From G963674955 sp963674955 (lineage in GTDB: Bacteria > Desulfobacterota > Desulfovibrionia > Desulfovibrionales > Desulfovibrionaceae): DNA of 64,000 nucleotides. Location of the stretch: positions 248,001 to 312,000 of the forward strand of contig CAXXKR010000004.1 in the NCBI GenBank assembly GCA_963674955.2, read 5' to 3'. The notes under the pieces are model-generated. The model did not search any database, was not told the DNA's origin, and saw only the letters and a program-made list of their open reading frames with translations. A program made the position numbers and the translations under genes. Shown here one piece after another: positions 17,445 to 23,841 of the stretch (positions are counted from its first letter, which is position 1; each line of letters begins with the position of its first letter).

Positions 17445-18395
17445 ATGGACGGCGGGTTTATTGATTCCAGCAAAACGGACGGGCTGACGCGGCTTTTGCC
17501 ATATGTGCTGCCGGCGTGCGTCCTGATGGCTTTCGCGGTTGTCCGCATCGGCCAGGGCTGGACACCCTGGTTTCTGGCTTTGGGGGCATCCTTGGCCGTT
17601 TACGCTTCGCTGGCCTATGTCCTGCGCAGGGCCGCACGCTCCGGAGAGGAGAAGTCCAGGGTCAGCGATCAACTCATACAGTCCCAGAAGCTGGCCGCCC
17701 TTGGCGAACTTTCATCCGGCATAGCCCATGAGATCAATACCCCCCTTGCCGTCATAGGGCAGGAGGCCGAACTTCTGCTCATGTCCTTCATGGATGCCAA
17801 ACTGGGAAAACTGGATGAGTCGGCGGAAATTCGCGATTCCCTGAACCAGATAATCGTGCAGGTCAACCGCTGTGGCGAGATTACCCGCAAGCTGCTCAAT
17901 TTCGCCCGCGAGATGGAGGCCATATCGCAGGAGACCGACATAAACGGTCTGGTGGAGGATATGGTTTTGCTGGTGGAAAAGGACGCAGGCTACAACAACA
18001 TCAGGATTGTCCGTCAGTACGCCTTGAATTCTCCCGTTGTGGTCACCGATCCGTCGCTTTTGCGGCAGGTAGTCCTGAATCTGTTGAACAATGCGGTGCA
18101 GGCCGTGTCCAAGGATGGTGCTGTGTATGTGTGCACCGAGGCTGGAACAGACGGCTGCGCCAGCATTAAGATCAGAGATACGGGGGGCGGTATTCCAAAG
18201 GAAAATTTGTCAAGAATATTCAATCCCTTTTTTACGACCAAACCGCCCGGAAAAGGCACGGGTCTCGGCCTTTCCATTTGCATGACCATCGTCCAGAGGC
18301 TGGGTGGCGAGATGTTTGTGATGAGCGAACCCGGCATGGGCGCGGAATTCGAAGTGCGCCTTCCGGTTGGAACCGGCGTGAAGGATACCAAGTAA
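17445..18395 (+). CDS. Membrane sensor histidine kinase, compact
   Basis: 316 residues. Two N-terminal membrane helices (about 13-31 and 36-58) with almost no periplasmic loop, then HisKA with ELSSGIAHEINTPLAVI and HATPase with NLLNNAVQAV, RDTGGGIPKENL and GTGLGLSICMTI. Lacking an evident sensor domain, it may sense the membrane itself or a partner protein. It lies between two receivers in the same operon (2 bp after the first, 20 bp before the second). Confidence 0.9.
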   Translation: MDGGFIDSSKTDGLTRLLPYVLPACVLMAFAVVRIGQGWTPWFLALGASLAVYASLAYVLRRAARSGEEKSRVSDQLIQSQKLAALGELSSGIAHEINTPLAVIGQEAELLLMSFMDAKLGKLDESAEIRDSLNQIIVQVNRCGEITRKLLNFAREMEAISQETDINGLVEDMVLLVEKDAGYNNIRIVRQYALNSPVVVTDPSLLRQVVLNLLNNAVQAVSKDGAVYVCTEAGTDGCASIKIRDTGGGIPKENLSRIFNPFFTTKPPGKGTGLGLSICMTIVQRLGGEMFVMSEPGMGAEFEVRLPVGTGVKDTK

Positions 18396-18415
18396 GTTCA
18401 AACGGAGGTTGTCTC

Positions 18416-18811
18416 ATGGCTACTAAGATCAAAGTCCTGGTTGTGGACGATGAGGAAAGGTTTGGCCAGAACATGGTCAAGATTCTCGAAGCCAATGGGC
18501 TGGAGGCCAAGGCTGTAGAGAGCGGCGAAGACGCCCTGGACGAACTGGCTGCGGCGCATTTTGATGTGGTTTTGCTGGATATGAAGATGCCGGGCCTGGG
18601 TGGAAGAAATACGTTGAAAGAGATCAAGCGCAACGGATACCAGTCGGAAGTCGTGGTTCTGACTGGCCACGCGTCTGTCAACGATGCCGTGGATTTATTG
18701 AACGAGGGGGCTTACGACTATCTGCTGAAACCCTGCAAGACTGAAAAATTGTTGAAGATGATCGGGCTGGCCAATGAACAGTGCAGGGTTTCGGCCCAGG
18801 AGCCGAGCTGA
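18416..18811 (+). CDS. Single-domain response regulator (receiver only)
   Basis: 131 residues from the ATG at 18416 (CGGAGG 8 bp upstream); the longer in-frame extension is inside the kinase gene. Receiver residues: VVDDEERF, VLLDMKMPGLGG, VLTGHAS and YLLKPCKTEKL. No output domain. It is similar to the receiver at 17050 and to the one at 23409, pointing to duplication of a kinase-receiver pair. Confidence 0.9.
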   Translation: MATKIKVLVVDDEERFGQNMVKILEANGLEAKAVESGEDALDELAAAHFDVVLLDMKMPGLGGRNTLKEIKRNGYQSEVVVLTGHASVNDAVDLLNEGAYDYLLKPCKTEKLLKMIGLANEQCRVSAQEPS

Positions 18812-18821
18812 TGCAAAGGGC

Positions 18822-18854
18822 GCGAGGCCGTTTCGTCATGAAAAACGGCCTCGC
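18822..18854. terminator. Hairpin between convergent operons
   Basis: A perfect 12-bp stem, GCGAGGCCGTTT/AAACGGCCTCGC, with an 8-9 base loop. The A/T pairs at the loop side leave no clear U tract, but the position, between two convergent transcription units, fits a bidirectional terminator. Confidence 0.55.
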
Positions 18855-18863
18855 GGTGATGCG

Positions 18864-21386
18864 TCATATCCGTTTTGAGGTCGTGACGTAGCGCGTGGCC
18901 GGACCTCGGCCCACCTTTTTGAGCAAGCCCTTTTGGACCATGTCGTTGAGATCGTAAATGGCGGTCCTTGACGGCAGGTTTCCGCCTATGAGTTCCTGAT
19001 ATGAACTTCGGTTTATGTCGCCCTTCTCAAGTATCACCGGGTAGGCTTTGCCCTGCCGGTTGTTGAGCGCTACGCCCGCTGGTTTCCCTTCGGGCTCCGG
19101 CTCTTCCTTGGGCCTCTGAGTTTGGGGGACGTTCGGCTTCGCGGTTTCTGCATCCGGAATTTCGGGATTGGTGTCCAGCATGACCTGGGCCGTAGTATTT
19201 TCCAGCTCGACGTCGATGTCCGTCGGGCGGATCAGGTCGCCTTCGGCCATTACCGCCGCCCTGGTCAGGCAGTTTATCAGTTCGCGGACGTTGCCGGGCC
19301 AGTCGTAGCGTTTCATCTTGACCAGTGCGCCCTTGCTGATTCCGAGTTCCTTCTTGTTTACCAATTGCTGGGCCTGCTTCAGATAATGCATGGCCAGGCC
19401 CGGAATGCTTTCCCTGTGCTCCCTGAGCGGAGGGGTGTTTATGGAAATAACCTTGAGCCTGAAGTAAAGGTCCTCCCTGAATTTTTTCTCCTCGATCAGC
19501 TTGGTCAAGTCCACGTTGGTGGCGGCGATGAGTCTGACGTTGACATCCATTTCCTTGTCGCTGCCCAGGGGCCTGACCTTGCGCATGGCTATGGAACGAA
19601 GCAGGGCCTGTTGAACCTTGGGCGAGGCGGACTGGATTTCATCCAGAAAGAGGGTGCCGCCATCGGCTTCGAGAAATGCGCCCTTGCGGTCAGCCTTGGC
19701 CTCGGTGAAGGCTCCCTTGGTGTGACCGAATAGGGCGTCCAGAAGGAGGTTTTCGTCCAAGGCGCCGCAGTTGATGGAGATGAAGGGCTTTCCCGACCTG
19801 CCGCTGTGGCTGTGTATGGCTTCCGCCGCGAGTTGCTTGCCCGTGCCGGTCTCGCCATGCACCAGCACGTCCACGTCGACCCGCGCAGCCTTGAGGATGT
19901 CCGACTTGAGTTGGTCCATCTGCGGGCCTCGTCCAAGAATCTCCGGCAGTTCGCTTGTTTCCAGAATAGAGGTCGAGTTTACGGGGTATTCCTCGACGGA
20001 TGCCTTTTGTTCCAGCCTGACTGTCTGGATTTTTTTGTCTTTTATCCGGATTTCCTCAAGTTGTTCCTTCATGGTCGCGATCATGTTGTTGACCGCGTTC
20101 TTGAGCAGATCGGTCTCGTAGCCGGAGTTGGGCAGCTTTATTTCCTCAAGGGAGTCCTTGGATTGCATGGAGAAGACTGCGGTGGCCAATCTGAGGATCG
20201 GCTTGCTGATTATCCTGCTGAGCACGAACAGCAGGGAGACGATGGCCAGTATCGTGGCCAGGGTTATTATGAACATTATGTCCAGGTGCTTGTAGCCGGC
20301 GGAAATCGGGAGTTTGCTTCGGTCGATGTTGGCGACTCCTCCGTAAACCTGAGGGTTTCCGTTCTTGGATGCAAAGAGTATCGGCGCATAGGCCAAGTAG
20401 TGGCTTTTAAGGGAACGGGAATGGCTGATCTTGTCCGCTTCCAGAATCAGGTCGTCCTTGCCGCCGTGGACATCAGAGACCATTTGCCAGAAATGTTTGT
20501 ATACCGAGCTGGGCCTGAATGCGCATGAAAGACTAGGCTTGCCCAGCGTGCCATCGTAGCCGGAACGCGCCAGATAAGTGGTCAGCTTGTTGCCGCCCTT
20601 GTCCGAATCTTCGGACTGAAAGAGCATCCAGCCCTCCTTGTCGAACAAGTAGCTGAACCTGACTTCATCCGTGCGCGGATATCCGTGAATCGGCGACTTG
20701 GAGGACTGATACAGGGACAGGATATTCCGTATGTCGCTCACGTCCACCGACAAGATCAACAAGCCCTTGCCGTTGCCGCTTGAGGAATACGGCGTTGCGA
20801 AGCGGATGATCTGGGAGGCGATCATCTTGTTGGGGTTGTTGTCGGTTGAAATTGGGTATTCGATTTCAATTGTCTGGGATATGGACACCTCGCCCTGTTC
20901 GAGTTGTTCCGAGGCTTCGAACATCAACAGCGGATTCGGACGGATGGAGCTTATTTTGTCCGGCGGCACCCTGTGCACTTCATCGCCGTTGGCGACAAGA
21001 AATATGTGGCCTCCCTCGCTGGTGCTTATGAAGGCGAACTCGCGGTACCGTATTCCCCCGGATTTTTTCATGCTTACCAAAAAATCCTGCATTCTTTCCG
21101 CATCAAGATTATTGCCTGCGGCAAAAAGCAGATTTTGCTTGCAGTGGTCCAGGTAGCTCTCGACTTCGTGCTTGATGGCCAGCGTTTGAACCCGGACGTT
21201 TCTTTCCAAGGCTATTTCAATGAATTTATATGAAATTTGGCTCGTTATATAACCTGTCACAGCCAGGAGAGCGACAACAGGGGGGATCAGGCTGATCATC
21301 AGCTTGTTTTTCAAACTCAGCGTCCTGAATTTCTCCAGGGGATGCAGAAACGCTGAGAAACCGTTCTTGTCCTGTTCGGATTCCAT
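18864..21386 (-). CDS. Membrane-bound sigma-54-dependent activator with Cache sensor, GAFTEA loop and C-terminal winged helix
   Basis: 840 residues from the ATG at 21386, which has AAAGGAG 8 bp upstream. Two membrane helices (about 30-50 and 373-393) enclose a periplasmic sensor of about 320 residues with Cache features. A HAMP-like linker follows, then an AAA+ sigma-54-interaction domain: Walker A GETGTGKQ (about 511-518), Walker B GGTLFLDE, and FREDLYFRL. The loop that contacts sigma-54 reads GAFTEA instead of GAFTGA (about 558-563). The usual Fis-type HTH is missing; the C-terminal 70 residues look like a winged helix (NLPSRTAIYDLNDMVQKGLL). It is divergent from a strong sigma-54 promoter at 21522 and probably drives that operon in response to an external ligand. 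Confidence 0.88.
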   Translation of the reverse strand: MESEQDKNGFSAFLHPLEKFRTLSLKNKLMISLIPPVVALLAVTGYITSQISYKFIEIALERNVRVQTLAIKHEVESYLDHCKQNLLFAAGNNLDAERMQDFLVSMKKSGGIRYREFAFISTSEGGHIFLVANGDEVHRVPPDKISSIRPNPLLMFEASEQLEQGEVSISQTIEIEYPISTDNNPNKMIASQIIRFATPYSSSGNGKGLLILSVDVSDIRNILSLYQSSKSPIHGYPRTDEVRFSYLFDKEGWMLFQSEDSDKGGNKLTTYLARSGYDGTLGKPSLSCAFRPSSVYKHFWQMVSDVHGGKDDLILEADKISHSRSLKSHYLAYAPILFASKNGNPQVYGGVANIDRSKLPISAGYKHLDIMFIITLATILAIVSLLFVLSRIISKPILRLATAVFSMQSKDSLEEIKLPNSGYETDLLKNAVNNMIATMKEQLEEIRIKDKKIQTVRLEQKASVEEYPVNSTSILETSELPEILGRGPQMDQLKSDILKAARVDVDVLVHGETGTGKQLAAEAIHSHSGRSGKPFISINCGALDENLLLDALFGHTKGAFTEAKADRKGAFLEADGGTLFLDEIQSASPKVQQALLRSIAMRKVRPLGSDKEMDVNVRLIAATNVDLTKLIEEKKFREDLYFRLKVISINTPPLREHRESIPGLAMHYLKQAQQLVNKKELGISKGALVKMKRYDWPGNVRELINCLTRAAVMAEGDLIRPTDIDVELENTTAQVMLDTNPEIPDAETAKPNVPQTQRPKEEPEPEGKPAGVALNNRQGKAYPVILEKGDINRSSYQELIGGNLPSRTAIYDLNDMVQKGLLKKVGRGPATRYVTTSKRI

Positions 21387-21437
21387 GCGAGTGCTCCTTT
21401 GCGAAACCTTTTCAACTCCCGTCTCTTTCATCGGGAG

Positions 21438-21516
21438 AATCGCGCAAAAAAAATGCGTTGTCAATGCGATTAAAAAATATATTATATTAAGCTGTTAAGT
21501 GCAGTATTGCGCGATT
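21438..21516. promoter_or_regulatory. Candidate activator-binding sites upstream of the sigma-54 promoter
   Basis: AATCGCGCAA (21438-21447) recurs as its exact reverse complement TTGCGCGATT (21507-21516), and a third shorter half, TGCGATT, lies at 21465-21471. These repeats lie between the activator gene and the -24/-12 promoter and are candidate enhancer elements for the activator at 18864. The inner copy is unusually close to the promoter. Confidence 0.4.
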
Positions 21517-21521
21517 GTTCT

Positions 21522-21537
21522 TGGCACGCGCCTTGCT
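21522..21537 (+). promoter_or_regulatory. Sigma-54 (-24/-12) promoter
   Basis: TGGCACGCGCCTTGCT matches the sigma-54 consensus (TGGCAC-N5-TTGCW) at every conserved position, with GG and GC 10 bp apart. Transcription should start near 21548, about 110 bp before the ATG at 21658. A sigma-54 activator gene is divergent next to it. Confidence 0.88.
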
Positions 21538-21657
21538 TTATATAAAGCTGGCAGTAATGGGCAATGAACTTTTTTGCCAAATTGCATGGTGGTTTTGGCA
21601 TTTGCTTGGCCCGCTTGAGGATCGGAGTGTGTAGTGATTATTCATGGAGTTTCAAAA

Positions 21658-21861
21658 ATGGTCTTTGTCGCCGATGTGCGTCTTATTGACTCGCCGGTGT
21701 TGCGATATTTCGCAAACCTTTACAATACCGACCCCCTGCTCCTTGCCGTTTGGGTGGTTGTCTTGACGAGTCTGGCCGGTTGTCTCCTTGGCAAGCTTTT
21801 GAGTTTCATACCCAGCCGTCCCAAGCAAAAACGCGTTTTTCATCCTGTAGCGGAACGTTAG
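21658..21861 (+). CDS. Small single-pass membrane protein, first gene of the sigma-54 operon
   Basis: 67 residues from the ATG at 21658 (GGAG 8 bp upstream); an upstream in-frame GTG at 21634 has a poorer site. One membrane helix (about residues 26-48, LLLAVWVVVLTSLAGCLLG) and a basic C-terminal tail (SRPKQKR). I do not recognise a family. As the first gene behind the sigma-54 promoter and 33 bp ahead of a TauE/SafE permease, it could be an accessory subunit of that transporter (inference). Confidence 0.65.
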   Translation: MVFVADVRLIDSPVLRYFANLYNTDPLLLAVWVVVLTSLAGCLLGKLLSFIPSRPKQKRVFHPVAER

Positions 21862-21894
21862 CCGTCTCTGCTTCAACAGAATCGGGTCGTAATT

Positions 21895-22881
21895 GTGGAA
21901 TCTGATTGGCTGCACCTGTTTTTGCCTATCGTGGGAGTGGAGGCTTTTTGGCCTGGTATTCTGCTGTTGGGCTTTTCCGCCGGGATCATCGGCGGCTGCT
22001 TCGGCGGTGGCAGTTGGCTTGTTGTGCCGGGCCTGAACATTCTCGGCGTTCCAGTCCTGTTTTCAGTTGGTACGGGTGCTGCTTTCATCGCAGGCAAGAG
22101 AATCATATCTTCCTACAATCTGGCAAGCTTTGGAGCCATTGACCGCAAGCCCGCATTGGCCCTCTTCTGCGGCAGCGTCGCGGGAATAGAGGGAGGTGCC
22201 GCTCTGCTTGCGGCTCTGGATCAGGCAGGACTCGGCGAACCTGTGCTTCGATGGGCCTACGCATTTGTCTTTTTTGCTTCTGCCTGTTCAGTGCTGTTCG
22301 GGTTGTTTCCCGTCCGTAGCGAGAATCCGGACGATAAATATTTTGCGAGTTTGTTGTCGCCTTTTTTCAAAAGACTTGGCGCGATTGGTTTCGATTCAGC
22401 GTTGCTTATTCCTTTTATTATTGGTTCAACCTTCGGCTTCCTGCTGGGATTTTTGGGTATCGGCGGCGGCTTTCTGCGTTTGACCCTGTTTACGGGTATC
22501 TGGGGCGGATTATCTGCCAACGTAGCAAACACTCATATATTGGAGTCAATTATTTCAAGCCTTTATGCGGCATTTGCCTTCACCGTCAAGGGAGGGGTTG
22601 AGGTCCTGATTCTGTTCATGCTCGTCTTGTCGGCTGCGGTAGGCGACAGGATAGGCGTTGTCGCAATCAGGCATTCAAATTCCCATCCCATGCGCATTGG
22701 CCTTGGTTTGGTCATGTTGTGCGGCATGATGTCTGTGGTACTTATGGAATTGAACCGCGCTGTGCCGGCGGTTGTTCTGATGTTGTCCTCTTTGGGCTGT
22801 TTCAGCCTCTGCATCATACTGGGCATGATCGCGGGTGTGATCAGGGATTCCAGAAAGGAGAAGGGCATATGGAACGGATAA
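21895..22881 (+). CDS. TauE/SafE-family membrane permease
   Basis: 328 residues with about eight to nine membrane helices. The two-fold repeat typical of the family is visible: GFSAGIIGGCFGGGSWLVVP in the first half and LLGFLGIGGGFLRLTLF in the second. Members export or import anions such as sulfite, sulfoacetate or other organic acids; the substrate here is unknown. The start is GTG at 21895 with only a weak ribosome-binding site; no ATG gives the full first helix. The gene overlaps the next by 13 bp. Confidence 0.85.
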   Translation: MESDWLHLFLPIVGVEAFWPGILLLGFSAGIIGGCFGGGSWLVVPGLNILGVPVLFSVGTGAAFIAGKRIISSYNLASFGAIDRKPALALFCGSVAGIEGGAALLAALDQAGLGEPVLRWAYAFVFFASACSVLFGLFPVRSENPDDKYFASLLSPFFKRLGAIGFDSALLIPFIIGSTFGFLLGFLGIGGGFLRLTLFTGIWGGLSANVANTHILESIISSLYAAFAFTVKGGVEVLILFMLVLSAAVGDRIGVVAIRHSNSHPMRIGLGLVMLCGMMSVVLMELNRAVPAVVLMLSSLGCFSLCIILGMIAGVIRDSRKEKGIWNG

Positions 22882-23231
22882 AGGCCAATTTGACCTTCAG
22901 GAGTCTTGGCATCCTTTGTCCATTGGCCGTGATCGTCTTTTCGCTTTGCGCAACGGCTTTTGCCGCCGAAGTGGTCCAGGGAATGTGCTCAGGTTTTGAC
23001 CGGCAGAACATGGTGGTGGCCGTGGACGAATACGATGCGAATTTTGATTGCAAGAATCCCTATGGTCATCCCACCGGCGTGAAGTCACAGTTTGACCTTT
23101 CCCTGGCCAGGATCGGACTGGAGCCTGAGCCGGGGGACATTCTGCGTATCGCTTATGACGTGCATGGAAACCGCAAGAAAGCCGTCAGGGTCATGAATGT
23201 CACCAAACAGGAGAGAATAAGACGGCATTGA
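22869..23231 (+). CDS. Small periplasmic protein of unknown function
   Basis: 120 residues. The ATG at 22869 has AAGGAGAAGGG upstream and overlaps the permease gene by 13 bp, so translation is probably coupled. A Sec signal peptide ends near residue 33 (cleavage after ATAFA). The mature part of about 88 residues has two cysteines (CSGFD and DCKNP), perhaps a disulfide, and a small beta-rich look (GDILRIAYDVHGNRKKAVRV). I do not recognise a family. Confidence 0.7.
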   Translation: MERIKANLTFRSLGILCPLAVIVFSLCATAFAAEVVQGMCSGFDRQNMVVAVDEYDANFDCKNPYGHPTGVKSQFDLSLARIGLEPEPGDILRIAYDVHGNRKKAVRVMNVTKQERIRRH

Positions 23232-23243
23232 AAAAAATTAATT

Positions 23244-23315
23244 GGGACGATCCCCCCTTCCTCTTCGTCCCCTTTAATGTCCGGGCCGCGCTATGGGTCT
23301 TGGCGCGGTTCGGAC
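23244..23315 (+). other. Two intercistronic stem-loops in the sigma-54 operon
   Basis: First hairpin GGGACGA/TCGTCCC (23244-23250 with 23265-23271), followed by CTTTAA; second GTCCG-GG-CCGCGC/GCGCGG-TT-CGGAC (23279-23315), followed by an AT-rich stretch. They lie in the 177-bp gap before the receiver gene and may partly terminate transcription or mark RNA processing, separating transporter from receiver/PEP-protein levels. Confidence 0.5.
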
Positions 23316-23408
23316 GCCTAAATTTTAGATGAAGGTATCGGCTGAGGTGAGATTTTTTTGAACCGGCGGCAAATCATTGCCGCGAAAATGGTCTGTCTGG
23401 AGTGGCTA

Positions 23409-23828
23409 ATGCGCGAAATGAACGTTTTGCTTGTTGATGACGAAAGAGAGTTTCTTGATCTTTTGTCCAAGCGTCTCGCCAAGCGCAATGTTCGCGTCAA
23501 GGCCGTTCAGAGCGGTGACGAGGCGATCAGGGCGATAATGGCCGAACCATTCGATGTCGTGGTGCTGGATATGAAGATGCCTGGAAAGGACGGGCTTGAA
23601 ACTCTTCAGGCGATAAAATCCCTGCCGTGCGATTGCCAGGTTGTCATGCTCACCGGCCATGCCAGCGTCGAGGCCGCGGTCCAGGGCATGGAGCTTGGGG
23701 CTTTCGATTATTTGATGAAGCCCGTGGCCATCAGTGAACTTATTTTCAAGCTGGAAGACGCATGCAGAGTGCGCGTCAATTCCGACGCCGGTTCCGGACG
23801 AGTCGGAACGGACGAAGCAAAGGACTGA
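23409..23828 (+). CDS. Single-domain response regulator (receiver only)
   Basis: 139 residues from the ATG at 23409 (GGAG 7 bp upstream). Receiver features: LLVDDEREFLDL, VVLDMKMPGKDG, MLTGHAS and YLMKPVAISEL. No output domain. It is close in sequence to the receivers at 17050 and 18416. The PEP-synthase-like gene begins 13 bp after it. No kinase is in this operon, so it may be fed by one of the kinases nearby, for instance those at 15386-18395 (inference). Confidence 0.88.
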   Translation: MREMNVLLVDDEREFLDLLSKRLAKRNVRVKAVQSGDEAIRAIMAEPFDVVVLDMKMPGKDGLETLQAIKSLPCDCQVVMLTGHASVEAAVQGMELGAFDYLMKPVAISELIFKLEDACRVRVNSDAGSGRVGTDEAKD

Positions 23829-23841
23829 CCGGGCGCAGACG

